DNA of 64,000 nt, from contig WQZB01000001.1 in assembly GCA_009780955.1 (NCBI GenBank), positions 98,690 through 162,689 of the forward strand. Direction: 5' to 3'. Positions 56,187 to 64,000 of this stretch are shown one piece after another. Position 1 is the stretch's first letter; each line of letters opens with the position of its first letter. Below the pieces are notes generated by a model, which searched no databases, was not told the origin of the DNA, and saw only the letters and a list, made by a program, of their open reading frames with translations. Both the position numbers and the translations under genes were made by a program. The stretch comes from Polyangiaceae bacterium. GTDB taxonomy: Bacteria > Myxococcota_A > Polyangia > Polyangiales > Polyangiaceae.

Positions 56187-59100
56187 GCATTACCGACGTA
56201 TCGATCAAAAACCCTGTCTTCGCGTGGATGCTGATGGCGGGAGTGGTGCTCTTCGGGTTGGTCGCTCTCACGCGCATTGGCATCAGCCAATTCCCAGACG
56301 TCGACTACCCGAACATCTCGGTGTCGGTTACGTGGGCGGGCGCCTCGCCCCCTGCGGTCGAGCGTGAGATCATCACGCCGCTCGAAGAATCGATCTCGCA
56401 GGTCGAAGGCGTCAAGCAGATCGCCTCGCAGGCACGGGCAGGCACCGGGCGCATCACCGTGACCTTCGACATGTCGCGCAACGTCGATCTTGCGCTCCAA
56501 GACATCCAGGCGCGCGTTGCCGCCGCGCAGCGATCGCTGCCGAAGGACGTGCCAGCAGCCACGGTTTCCAAGTCGAATCCCGACGATCAGCCAATTCTTC
56601 AGATCGCTGTCACGGGTCCTTACTCACGCCAAATGCTCGCCGACGCCGCGCGCTACCAGGTGCAAGAGCGGCTTCAAACCGTGCCCGGCGTTGGGCAAAT
56701 CACGCTCAACGGTTACGTCAACCGCAATGTGCGCATCTGGCTCGACACGAGCCGCCTCGCCGAAAAAGGCGTTGTTGCCAACGACATCATCAACGCCATC
56801 GCGAACGAGCACGTCGATGTGCCAGGCGGTCAGCTCATCGCGGGCGATCGACAGCTCGATGTGCGTTTGCTCGGTGAAGCGATCGATTTGGATTCGTTCA
56901 AGAAGATCGTCGTCAAAAAAACGAAGCCGTCGCCCGTCCGTCTCGAAGACGTCGCGCTCGTCGAAGACGGCTTCGAAGACGTCACGTCCATCGCGCGCCT
57001 CGACGGCGTGCCGCTGCAAGCACTCGGCATTCTCAAGCAGCGCGGCACCAACGCCGTGGCGGTCGCCCAAGGTGTGCGAGACAAGGTCAAAGACATCGAA
57101 GCAAGCTTGCCAGAAGGCATGAAGGTCGAAGTTCTCTTCGACTCCACGGTTTTCATCGAAGAATCCGTCCACGAACTCGAACTCGAACTCGGCATGGCCG
57201 TAGCACTGACAGCACTTGTTTGTTGGCTATTTCTCGGCTCGCTTTCGAGCACCATGAACGTCGTGCTCGCCATCCCGATGTCGCTCCTTGGCACCGTGGC
57301 ATGTGTTTATTTCTTTGGCTTTACGCTCAACACCTTCACGCTTCTCGGCCTTTCGCTCGCCGTGGGACTGGTCGTCGACGACGCCGTGATGGTCATGGAA
57401 AACATTTATCGCCACGCCGAAATGGGCAAAGACCGCGTGCGCGCCTCTGCCGACGGCACGAAAGAAATCACCTCCGCCGCGCTTGCCGCGACGCTCGCCG
57501 TCATCGCCATCTTTTTGCCCGTTGTTTTCATGAACGGCGTCATCGGCAAATTCTTTTTCCAATTCGGTATCACGCTGTCGGTCGCCGTCCTGCTTTCGTA
57601 CTTCGAAGCCATTACGCTCGCACCGGCACGTTGCGCGCAAATGCTCCATGCGTCGCGCGAAGGCCGAAGCCGCATTGGCAAAGCCGTCGACAATGGTTTT
57701 GCGGCCATCGAGCGCTTCTATGCGCGCGTGCTTGCAGCCGCGCTGCGCCATCCGCTCAAAATGCTGCTTGCCGCCATCGTAGTCCTATCGGCCTCCGCAT
57801 CGCTCGCGATGCGCATCAAAACCGAATTCATTCCATCGCAAGATCAGAGCCGTCTCAACGTGCGCCTCATCACCGAATCCGGTACGACGCCTACAGCCGC
57901 GCAGCCTCTCATCGCTCGCGCCGAAGAGCGGCTCCAAAAGCACCCCGAGATCGATCGCATGCTCGTGACGCTACAGGGCTCCAATGGCCAGATTTCGCTC
58001 ACCCTCGTCCCGCCAGGGCAGCGGAAAATGACCGCCATGGAACTCATGCAGGTGATCCGCAAAGATCTTTCGGGCATCGCAGGACTGCGCGCCTCAATCC
58101 AAGATCCGTCGCAGCAAGGCTTCGGTACGAGCAAGGGGTCGCCCGTCGACTTCACAGTGCGCGGCTCCGATTGGGACCAGCTTGTTTCGGCGACGCTGAA
58201 ACTCAAAGATCAACTCGACGAAAGCGGATTCGTTACCGATTTAAACTCCGATTATCAAATGGGCGGATCGGAGTTGCAAATCCTTCCTGACCGCCGGCGC
58301 GCCACCGATCTCGGCGTCTCGATGAGCGATCTCGGACAAACCATCAGCGCTTTGATCGGAGGCAACACCGTTGGCAAGTTCTCCACCGACGGCCGTCGAA
58401 TCGACATCCGCATGCGCCTCGTTGCTTCCCAGCGCACGCGCCCCGAAGATCTCTCGAGCATCATGGTCCGCAGCCAAGCGGGTAATCTCATCCCGCTGTC
58501 GCTCCTCGTCATGCAGCAAGAGGTGCCTGCGCTGCAAACGATTAGCCGCCTCGATCGCGAGCGCGCGATCAGCATCACGGCGAACGTTGCGCCAGGCCAC
58601 TCGCAGGCAGAAGCCATGGCGAAAGTCACCGAGCTTGCCAAGTCGCTTCCCCTGGGCATGCGCGTGGTCGCAGGCGGTCAGGCCTCGCAACTCGAGGAAA
58701 CCACCAGCGGCCTTTGGTTCGCCCTACTCATTGGCATTCTCGTCGCGTATATGGTTCTCGCGAGTCAGTTCAATTCGTTTCTCGCCCCCGTTACTGTGCT
58801 TACCATTTTGCCGCTCGCGGTTTCGGGCGCCATTCTTGGCCTTGTCGTCGCAGGCAAATCGCTCAATCTTTTTAGCATGATTGGGCTTCTGCTTCTGATG
58901 GGTATCGTGAAGAAGAATTCGATTCTGCTCGTGGAATACGCCGACCAAGTGCACGAGCATGAAAGCCTTGATCACCACAAAGCCATGCTCAAGGCCGGTC
59001 CGCTGCGCCTGCGGCCGATTCTGATGACTACTGTGGCTACCATGATGTCGGCCGTTCCACCCATCCTCGGCCTCGGTCCCGGCACCGAAACGCGCAGCCC

Positions 59101-59260
59101 CATGGCCGCAGCGGTACTCGGCGGTCTCATCGTTTCCACGATGCTGAGTCTGCTTGTCGTGCCGGCGTTTTACCTCGTGTCACATCGTATCAAGCAACGG
59201 CTTTCGAAGCCCAGATCTCATACGGTTACTAGCCACCCTGCGCCACCTGCGCCCACTTGA
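56183..59260 (+). CDS. RND multidrug efflux transporter, inner membrane pump
   Basis: A 1025-residue AcrB/MdtB-like HAE1 protein. TM1 is VFAWMLMAGVVLFGLVALTRIG; two large periplasmic loops (about 35-330 and 550-860); TM4 has the proton-relay Asp pair in GLVVDDAVMVMENIYRH, and the late TM segment has MGIVKKNSILLVEYA with Lys. PDVDYPNISVSVTWAGASP is the classic start. Drives export of drugs or envelope compounds with proton entry. GTG 56183 overlaps the adaptor stop. Specificity not predictable from the sequence. Confidence 0.95.
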   Translation: MSITDVSIKNPVFAWMLMAGVVLFGLVALTRIGISQFPDVDYPNISVSVTWAGASPPAVEREIITPLEESISQVEGVKQIASQARAGTGRITVTFDMSRNVDLALQDIQARVAAAQRSLPKDVPAATVSKSNPDDQPILQIAVTGPYSRQMLADAARYQVQERLQTVPGVGQITLNGYVNRNVRIWLDTSRLAEKGVVANDIINAIANEHVDVPGGQLIAGDRQLDVRLLGEAIDLDSFKKIVVKKTKPSPVRLEDVALVEDGFEDVTSIARLDGVPLQALGILKQRGTNAVAVAQGVRDKVKDIEASLPEGMKVEVLFDSTVFIEESVHELELELGMAVALTALVCWLFLGSLSSTMNVVLAIPMSLLGTVACVYFFGFTLNTFTLLGLSLAVGLVVDDAVMVMENIYRHAEMGKDRVRASADGTKEITSAALAATLAVIAIFLPVVFMNGVIGKFFFQFGITLSVAVLLSYFEAITLAPARCAQMLHASREGRSRIGKAVDNGFAAIERFYARVLAAALRHPLKMLLAAIVVLSASASLAMRIKTEFIPSQDQSRLNVRLITESGTTPTAAQPLIARAEERLQKHPEIDRMLVTLQGSNGQISLTLVPPGQRKMTAMELMQVIRKDLSGIAGLRASIQDPSQQGFGTSKGSPVDFTVRGSDWDQLVSATLKLKDQLDESGFVTDLNSDYQMGGSELQILPDRRRATDLGVSMSDLGQTISALIGGNTVGKFSTDGRRIDIRMRLVASQRTRPEDLSSIMVRSQAGNLIPLSLLVMQQEVPALQTISRLDRERAISITANVAPGHSQAEAMAKVTELAKSLPLGMRVVAGGQASQLEETTSGLWFALLIGILVAYMVLASQFNSFLAPVTVLTILPLAVSGAILGLVVAGKSLNLFSMIGLLLLMGIVKKNSILLVEYADQVHEHESLDHHKAMLKAGPLRLRPILMTTVATMMSAVPPILGLGPGTETRSPMAAAVLGGLIVSTMLSLLVVPAFYLVSHRIKQRLSKPRSHTVTSHPAPPAPT

Positions 59261-59371
59261 TCACATAGCGCGGTGAAGCCGGTCTATGAGCTTGGGTTGA
59301 CTTCCGTTCGATGCTAGCCTGCCTGTTTTCATCGCGCATTGCGCATCCCCTAAAAACGAGAGGACGATCTC

Positions 59372-59635
59372 ATGAAGCATGTCAAGTTGATGATGGTGGT
59401 TGGTGCTGCATCGGCAATCGCAACGATCGCCGCGGTCAGCATGGCCAGGCCAACCGAAATTCCGGGCGACGACAAGGACGGCGGGAAGATCGCTCTTAGC
59501 GACGACAAAGATGGCGGAAAGATCGTTCTTAGCGACGACAAGGACGGCGGAAAGATCGTTCCGGGCGACGACAAGGACGGCGGAAAGATCGCCCTTGAGA
59601 GCGCCACCGATGGCGGACGTGACGGCGGGTACTAA
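59372..59635 (+). CDS. Small secreted protein with four DDKDGGKI repeats
   Basis: An 87-residue protein with signal MMVVGAASAIATIAAVSMA. The mature part is four tandem 11-residue units, D-D-K-D-G-G-K-I-x-x-x, encoded by 33-bp DNA repeats at 59468-59599, and a DGGRDGGY end. The D-x-x-D-G spacing recalls calcium-binding loops, but no canonical EF-hand or dockerin is present. Not recognised. The opposite strand is also open across the repeats, but the plus-strand signal peptide favours this frame. Confidence 0.65.
   Translation: MKHVKLMMVVGAASAIATIAAVSMARPTEIPGDDKDGGKIALSDDKDGGKIVLSDDKDGGKIVPGDDKDGGKIALESATDGGRDGGY
59468..59599 (+). repeat. Four tandem 33-bp repeats inside the DDKDGG gene
   Basis: Units begin GACGACAAGGACGGCGG or variants and keep the reading frame. 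The four units differ at a few third positions, so they are not freshly duplicated; the number may vary between strains. Confidence 0.85.
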
Positions 59636-59647
59636 CCGATTCACGCA

Positions 59648-59672
59648 GTTGTACTCTCATGTGGAGTACAAC
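59648..59672. repeat. GTTGTACTC palindrome, copy 2
   Basis: GTTGTACTC, loop TCATGTG, GAGTACAAC. The arms are identical to 27645-27669, the loop of the same length but different sequence. It lies 13 bases after the DDKDGG gene stop and four bases before a 123-bp element. Confidence 0.8.
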
Positions 59673-59675
59673 AGG

Positions 59676-59798
59676 GACCGCTTTCAAGTTGGCGCGAGGT
59701 CGAGGCGGCGGCGAGGACCGGACCGGAACAGCCTTCTTCGGCTTTGAGGACCGGACCGCAGCCGCCAACGAAGAGATCGCGCCAAATCGAAAGCGGTC
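59676..59798 (-). repeat. 123-bp inverted-end element, copy 2
   Basis: Begins GACCGCTTTCAAGTTGGCG and ends CGCCAAATCGAAAGCGGTC. In reversed orientation to copies 1 and 4, nearly identical along its length. Its last two bases form part of the TGA stop of the PP2C gene. Confidence 0.92.
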
Positions 59799-60600
59799 AG
59801 GCCACTTCGGCAACGATGACGGTCACATTGTCCGGCGCGCCAATGTCGAGCGTTCGCGTGACAAGCTCGTCGCACGCCAGGCCAAGAGGAGCCGGAGCCT
59901 TTGCGACGAGGAGCAGAGTTGCATCGTCAACGAAGTTCGTGAGCCCGTCGGAACAGAGAATGAGCCGATCGCCTGTGCACACATCCATTCGGCCAAGCGC
60001 AACGCTCACGATCTCTTGACCCATGACTTGAAGAATGATGTTCCGGCGCGGCGAGATTGACGCCTCGTGGGGTGTCATCGCGCCCGCGTCGACGAGCATC
60101 TGCACGTAACTTTGATCGTGCGTAATCTGCCCAATTTGCCCTCCGCGAAGCAGGTACGCGCGCGAGTCGCCGATTTGTGCGATGTAAGCCGTTGTCCCGC
60201 TGAGCAGAATCGCCGTGAGCGTTGCACCCATTCCTTTGCGATCGGCCCGGCTACGCCCTGCTTCGTAAATGCGGTGGTTTGCTTGCTCGACGACGTGCCG
60301 AAGCGTTTCGCCGTCTGGCTGACGGATGTGCGCTGCCGAGAGCATGCCGTCAAGCACACTTTCGACCGATAGCGCACTTGCGACCTCGCCGGCCTTCGCG
60401 CCACCCATGCCATCGGACACGGAGAGAAGCACTCCCGCGGGCGCTGTGGACCACTCGATGGGCGCGTCGCGGCGGCGTTGCCAACGTTGCCCAGTCGACA
60501 GATCGATCATACCCAGAGCGTCTTCGTTCGTCTCCCGGACGAGCCCGGGATCGCTCTTCCCGAACGCGCGAAGGAGCGGTTTTCCCATGGAAATGATCAT
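59797..60600 (-). CDS. PP2C-family protein Ser/Thr phosphatase
   Basis: A 267-residue PppA/Stp-type phosphatase. Motifs are GLVRETNEDALGM (metal Asp), LLSVSDGMGGAKAGEVAS, GATLTAILL, AQIGDSRAYLLRGGQI, LILCSDGLTNFV and GAPDNVTVIVAEV, all the metal-binding aspartates present. It reverses Ser/Thr phosphorylation by Hanks kinases; the FHA protein at 26552 is a conceivable partner class. Start ATG 60600 (or 60588) gives MGKPLLRAFGKSDPGLVRE; a longer frame to 60657 is unsupported. The stop is at the edge of the 123-bp element. Confidence 0.93.
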   Translation of the reverse strand: MIISMGKPLLRAFGKSDPGLVRETNEDALGMIDLSTGQRWQRRRDAPIEWSTAPAGVLLSVSDGMGGAKAGEVASALSVESVLDGMLSAAHIRQPDGETLRHVVEQANHRIYEAGRSRADRKGMGATLTAILLSGTTAYIAQIGDSRAYLLRGGQIGQITHDQSYVQMLVDAGAMTPHEASISPRRNIILQVMGQEIVSVALGRMDVCTGDRLILCSDGLTNFVDDATLLLVAKAPAPLGLACDELVTRTLDIGAPDNVTVIVAEVA

Positions 60601-60708
60601 GATACGCCTTCCTATCGGCGCAATAGGACGATCCGCCACTCGAAAACGTGCAGGCACGCTGCTTGAGGCAGTTGTGTCGGCAACACCGCCGCGACAATGC
60701 GTTTTGAA

Positions 60709-61464
60709 TCATGATAGTTCGACAATGCGAACGGGGAGCTCCGAGCTCCACTGCCTGCGCAGAAGAGGCATTGCGACGTTGTAAACGGGTGTTCCAATGC
60801 GCGTTTGGCCTTCGAGCGAACCACGGTGCGCGTGGCCGTGAAAGGCCATCGTCACCGGATAACGATCGAGCGGCTCTTCGAGACGGCTACAGCCGAGAAA
60901 TGGAAAAATCTCGGGTGGCTCGCCCTCGGCGGTCTCGCGAATTGGAGCATAGTGGAGCACGGCAACGCGCCGATCGGTGCGCAAGCGCGCCAGCGCAGTT
61001 TCAAGCTTGAGCGCTTCGTCGAGCGCTTCCTTCACGAAACTCTTCACGGCAGATTCACCCCATGGGCCAAGGGTGCCGCGGCCGAAGCCGCCCGCAAAAC
61101 CTTTGGCCCCGGCAAAACCAACGTCGCCTATCTCGCAGCTGTCGCCGTCGAGCACCAAAACACCAGCCTCGCGCAGAATCGCGACAACCTCGAAGGCATG
61201 CCCGGATTCGTAGTCGTGGTTACCAAGCACCGCGAGCACGGGCACCTTCACGACCGAAAGCTCTTTATTTAGAATATGAGCTTCTTCCGGCAAGCCGTAA
61301 TCCGTGAGATCCCCGCACAACAAAAGAGCGTCGGCGCGTGCCTCGAGCTGCGCGAAAATCGGACGAAGGCGCCCAACGCTCGCCTTTGTCACGTGAAGAT
61401 CTCCAACTGCCGCGATGCGCATCGGCTTGAGCCCATTCACCGGGCCGTGCTTTAGCTTCGACAT
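60709..61464 (-). CDS. Calcineurin-like metallophosphoesterase
   Basis: About 251 residues with the five metal-site blocks AAVGDLHVTK, LLCGDLTDYG, AVLGNHDYESG, VLHYAPI and FHGHAHRGS. No signal peptide, so cytoplasmic. The family cleaves phosphoesters of many types (cNMP, UDP-sugars, nucleotides), and this branch was not assigned further. ATG 61464 (MSKLKHGP) is used; a second ATG lies at about 61422. A 123-bp element begins four bases upstream of the start, so the promoter must lie in or beyond the element. Confidence 0.88.
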   Translation of the reverse strand: MSKLKHGPVNGLKPMRIAAVGDLHVTKASVGRLRPIFAQLEARADALLLCGDLTDYGLPEEAHILNKELSVVKVPVLAVLGNHDYESGHAFEVVAILREAGVLVLDGDSCEIGDVGFAGAKGFAGGFGRGTLGPWGESAVKSFVKEALDEALKLETALARLRTDRRVAVLHYAPIRETAEGEPPEIFPFLGCSRLEEPLDRYPVTMAFHGHAHRGSLEGQTRIGTPVYNVAMPLLRRQWSSELPVRIVELS

Positions 61465-61467
61465 ATG

Positions 61468-61639
61468 TACCGCTTTCAAGTTGACGCGAGTTCGAGGCGG
61501 CCGGCGAGGAGCGGACCGGAACAGCCTCCTTGCGCTTTGGTGCGTGTGCTGGGTAGCACACGCACACGCCGTCGCACGGCTCCGTCAGAGGCCGCACCGC
61601 AGCCGCCAACGATGAAATCGCGGCAAATCGAAAGCGGTC
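61468..61639 (-). repeat. 123-bp element, copy 3, with a nested repeat
   Basis: Ends ACCGCTTTCAAGTTGACG and ATCGAAAGCGGTC, as in the other copies, but 172 bp long. The extra approximately 50 bases (about 61537-61586) are a copy of the GTGCGTGTGCT hairpin (arms 61540-61550 and 61555-61565) seen also at 46633 and 42328. So one repeat family has inserted into another. Confidence 0.88.
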
Positions 61640-61700
61640 CAACGCAAGCGACGTACCCCCGAATATGTGGCGCGACCTTTGATTGCTTGCGCGGTCGCCA

Positions 61701-62531
61701 ATGCCAGACACTCGTCGGCAGCTTCCGAAACATGCACCCATTAGCACCCGGCAAATGGTCCGGGTGCTTGCCGGGAGCATTTATGCCACAACGCTGCGCG
61801 TTTTGACCGGAGCCCGTGTGCCCTTCGTGGTCGGCGGCGCATTCGCTCTCAAGTACTATGCTGGTCTCACGCGCGGGACAAAAGACCTCGACGTTTTTTT
61901 GCGCGAGCGAGATTTGAGGCGCGCGCTACGGGCGCTCGAGCGAGCCCACTTCACGACGTCGCGGACATTCCCGCACTGGCTTGCGAAAGCCTTTTTGGGC
62001 GAGCACTTCGTTGATTTCATCTTCAGCTCGGCCAACGGTCTCTGCCCAGTGGACGACAACTGGTTCAAAACCGCACCAAGAATACGGCTATTCGATGTGG
62101 ATACGCGCCTCTGCCCAATCGAAGAGGTAATCTGGACGAAATCGTTCGTTATGGAGCGAGACCGATTCGACGGCGCCGACATCGCCCATCTCATTGTGAC
62201 GCGCGGCCACAAGATTGATTGGAAGCGGCTACTTTCTCGCTACGGGAAAAACTGGCGTATCTTATACGGGCACCTTGTTTTCTTCTCGTTCGTTTTCCCT
62301 CACGACAGGCACATGGTGCCTGCGTGGATTATGAACGAACTTGCCGAGCGCATGCGAAAAGAGCGCCTCGACGAAGATGTGCCCGTGTGCCAGGGGACCC
62401 TGCTTTCACGCGAGCAATACCTGGTTGACGTGAAAGAGCGAGGCTATGCCGACGCGCGAATTGCACCTTGGGGGCGAATTCCCGCGGAGCACGTTCGCTT
62501 GTGGACGCACGCGATTGGCAATGAAAAATAA
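61701..62531 (+). CDS. Nucleotidyltransferase-fold protein, uncharacterised
   Basis: About 276 residues. FVVGGAFALKYYAGLTRGTKDLDVFL near residue 40 is the signature of minimal nucleotidyltransferases (G-G-x-A, then D-x-D), here with LDV providing one or both carboxylates. The C-terminal half is helical. Similar to proteins annotated as nucleotidyl transferase AbiEii-like or aminoglycoside-type, but it has no toxin partner here. ATG 61701 (MPDTRRQ) is chosen over TTG 61683. It lies between two copies of the 123-bp element. Confidence 0.75.
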   Translation: MPDTRRQLPKHAPISTRQMVRVLAGSIYATTLRVLTGARVPFVVGGAFALKYYAGLTRGTKDLDVFLRERDLRRALRALERAHFTTSRTFPHWLAKAFLGEHFVDFIFSSANGLCPVDDNWFKTAPRIRLFDVDTRLCPIEEVIWTKSFVMERDRFDGADIAHLIVTRGHKIDWKRLLSRYGKNWRILYGHLVFFSFVFPHDRHMVPAWIMNELAERMRKERLDEDVPVCQGTLLSREQYLVDVKERGYADARIAPWGRIPAEHVRLWTHAIGNEK

Positions 62532-62536
62532 CGATA

Positions 62537-62659
62537 AACCGCTTTCGATTTGACGCGATTTCTTCGTTAGCGGCTCCGGTGCGGTCCTCAAAGCCGGAAG
62601 AGGCTGTTCCGGTCCGCTCCTCGCCGCCGCCTTGAACTCGCGTCAACTTGAAAGCGGTC
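62537..62659 (+). repeat. 123-bp inverted-end element, copy 4
   Basis: AACCGCTTTCGATTTGACG at the left and CGTCAACTTGAAAGCGGTC at the right, same orientation as copy 1 and almost identical to it. It fills the space between the nucleotidyltransferase and the convergent Nif3-family gene; the last base is part of the latter's TAG stop. Confidence 0.92.
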
Positions 62660-63813
62660 TAAACAATGGTAAACGGATCGGCATCGGCATCGCTCGCACG
62701 AACAGTAATGCCCGAAAGCCCCGACAGGTGCGCCTGAAGCCTCTCAGCAAACACGCGCACGGCAGCGCGTTCGCTGTTCGAATGCAGCGCTGCAACGACG
62801 AGCATTCCTCGACGCGTAGCCTCGAGTGCATCGTGGTGACGAAGCTCGCCGGTCACGAAGGCATCGGCACGAGCGCGCCGCGCGTCTTCGAGCAGCGCGC
62901 CCCCTGCCCCTGCAGCGACTGCCACGCGCGAGATAATCTTTTCGCGCTCGTCACGCTGGCCGCTTTTGCCGTGAGCACGGGCGACAAGCACGCGCGCGAG
63001 GCCAAGCTTGCTCTTCACGCGCGCCACCAAGTCGTCTGCCGTGCATGATGCAACATTGCCCACGCGACCGAGCCCAACACCCTCGGTCTCGACCGCCGAG
63101 GCGAGGTGAATCAAATCGAACGCGGGCTCTTCGTACGGGTGCGTCGCACGAAGTGCTTTCACGACGCTTGCTGCCTTGTCGGCTGGCACGACGGTTTCCA
63201 GGCGAATCTCGCTTGTCCTTTCGAACTGGCCGCTCGAGCCCACCGCGGGATTCGTTCCGTGCTCGCCGAAAAACGTTCCTGTTCCTCGAGCGCGGAAACT
63301 GCACTGAGTGTAATTGCCAATGCGTCCTGCGCCTGCCTCGAAAAGCGCATGGCTCACGCGCTCGACGTCGGACTCTGGCACGAACGTCACGAGCTTGTAG
63401 ACCGCATCTTTGCCTTGGTACGGGCGGAGCGCCTTGCGCGATGCCGTGTCGACTCCGCACGCATCGGCGAGCACGTCGTTCGTACCGCCTTCGGCAACAT
63501 CGAGCGCTGTGTGCATGCTGTAGAGCGCAATGCCTTTGCGAATTGCTTCGGCCCAGAGCGCGTCGTGCGGCACACGCTTGACGGCCGCGAACATGGGCGG
63601 ATGGTATGCGACGACGAGTTCAGCGCCAAACGTTGCTGCCTCGTCCGCGACCGCACGCGTGAAGTCGACTGTGACGAGAACACGCGAGATCGCCGCTGCC
63701 GGATCGCCAACGAGCAAGCCAACGTTGTCCCAGTCTTCGGCGAAGCGCAGTGGGGCAAGGGAATCAAGAATGGGCAGAAGATCGTCGAGGTGCATGCCAT
63801 TCGTATTCTTCAC
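62659..63813 (-). CDS. Nif3-family dinuclear metal-binding protein (YqfO type)
   Basis: A 384-residue member of the Nif3/DUF34 (NIF3-YqfO-CutA insertion) family. N-terminal LAPLRFAEDWDNVGLLVGDP and YHPPMFAAVKRVP; the insert of about 100 residues (about 140-240) is the YqfO/PII-like domain with YTQCSFRARGTGTFFG and HPYEEPAFDLI; C-terminal FVTGELRHHDALEATRRGMLVVAALHSNSER holds the metal ligands. Proposed GTP cyclohydrolase-like or metal-chaperone roles remain uncertain. Starts at GTG 63813, or ATG 63795. Confidence 0.9.
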   Translation of the reverse strand: MKNTNGMHLDDLLPILDSLAPLRFAEDWDNVGLLVGDPAAAISRVLVTVDFTRAVADEAATFGAELVVAYHPPMFAAVKRVPHDALWAEAIRKGIALYSMHTALDVAEGGTNDVLADACGVDTASRKALRPYQGKDAVYKLVTFVPESDVERVSHALFEAGAGRIGNYTQCSFRARGTGTFFGEHGTNPAVGSSGQFERTSEIRLETVVPADKAASVVKALRATHPYEEPAFDLIHLASAVETEGVGLGRVGNVASCTADDLVARVKSKLGLARVLVARAHGKSGQRDEREKIISRVAVAAGAGGALLEDARRARADAFVTGELRHHDALEATRRGMLVVAALHSNSERAAVRVFAERLQAHLSGLSGITVRASDADADPFTIV

Positions 63814-63828
63814 ATTACCCAGGCGAGC

Positions 63829-64000
63829 GTGAAGCTTCCCAGACGATCTTCGAAGCTTCGGTTCAAGCCGTACCCACGTAACCGTCCGGAGATGGACCCA
63901 AGCGGCAAATCAGGGCGCCGCAGGTTGTACTACGCGTCGAAGAGTGGGGCGTTGGCGGCCGGCACTGCAGTTGGCAGCGGTTTCCAGCGGTCAGGCAGGA
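63829..64000 (+). CDS. Possible basic protein, 3' partial
   Basis: A frame open to the window edge from GTG 63829 (or ATG 63892, MDPSGKSGRRRLYYASKSG). It is rich in Arg/Lys/Ser, 57 codons visible, no homolog recognised. It is divergent from the Nif3-family gene with only about 15 bases between starts if the GTG is used. Could be chance. Confidence 0.25.
   Translation, partial: MKLPRRSSKLRFKPYPRNRPEMDPSGKSGRRRLYYASKSGALAAGTAVGSGFQRSGR

Noticed and set aside
59261..59644. Minus-strand frame with repeated Val-Val-Ala units
   Set aside because: It arises from the same 33-bp repeats as the plus-strand DDKDGG gene, which has a proper signal peptide and start.

Overview
The window looks like chromosomal DNA of a predatory or soil deltaproteobacterium, most likely Myxococcota (Polyangia-like). 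This is inferred from protein style and not from any marker-gene search: many lipoproteins with Asp/Ala/Gly-rich linkers, Cys-repeat secreted proteins, a C-terminus resembling the MYXO-CTERM sorting tail, a 2032-residue TPR protein, hybrid kinases with a sigma-54 activator, fairly high G+C, and frequent GTG starts. No phage, transposase or CRISPR array was seen.

Layout. 1-9.4 kb: a 5'-truncated sulfatase-like membrane enzyme, a secreted PI-PLC-like protein and the giant TPR protein. 9.5-17.7 kb (mostly minus): serC, a 1060-residue S41 C-terminal processing protease, a methyltransferase and two lipoproteins. 17.7-21.6 kb: tRNA-Pro with a terminator, argB, a Cys-repeat lipoprotein, hisH-hisA. 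21.5-27.6 kb: prolyl oligopeptidase, a membrane protein, larB-larC (nickel-pincer cofactor synthesis), a zinc-ribbon/FHA protein. 27.7-31.5 kb: a UDP-sugar dehydrogenase, an ABC-F ATPase, an RRM protein. 31.7-37.4 kb: a GH77 glucanotransferase divergent from glgE-maltokinase, an alpha-glucan module. 37.5-47.9 kb: polysaccharide deacetylase, GIY-YIG protein, two TesB-like thioesterases, a TIGR03118-like protein, two universal stress proteins, an FGE-fold protein, a LamG lipoprotein, a low-G+C NimA-like flavoprotein and a hemerythrin. 47.9-52.2 kb: two histidine kinases divergent from an NtrC-type regulator. 52.3-53.3 kb: a decayed stretch at the 3' side of tRNA-Ser (antitoxin remnants, aldo/keto reductase stub). 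53.5-59.3 kb: a complete RND efflux operon. 59.3-64 kb: a DDKDGG-repeat secreted protein, PP2C phosphatase, metallophosphoesterase, nucleotidyltransferase-fold protein and a Nif3-family protein.

The most unusual signal is not a gene. The window carries several families of dispersed palindromic or terminal-inverted-repeat elements: a 123-bp element with 19-22 bp ends (four copies, one with another repeat nested inside, plus solo ends), a 195-bp element with 18-bp perfect inverted ends, and four further hairpin families. Many sit between convergent genes, and their ends repeatedly coincide with, or supply, the stop codon of the neighbouring gene. Start sites, domain limits and functions are from reading the sequence only; no database search was run.
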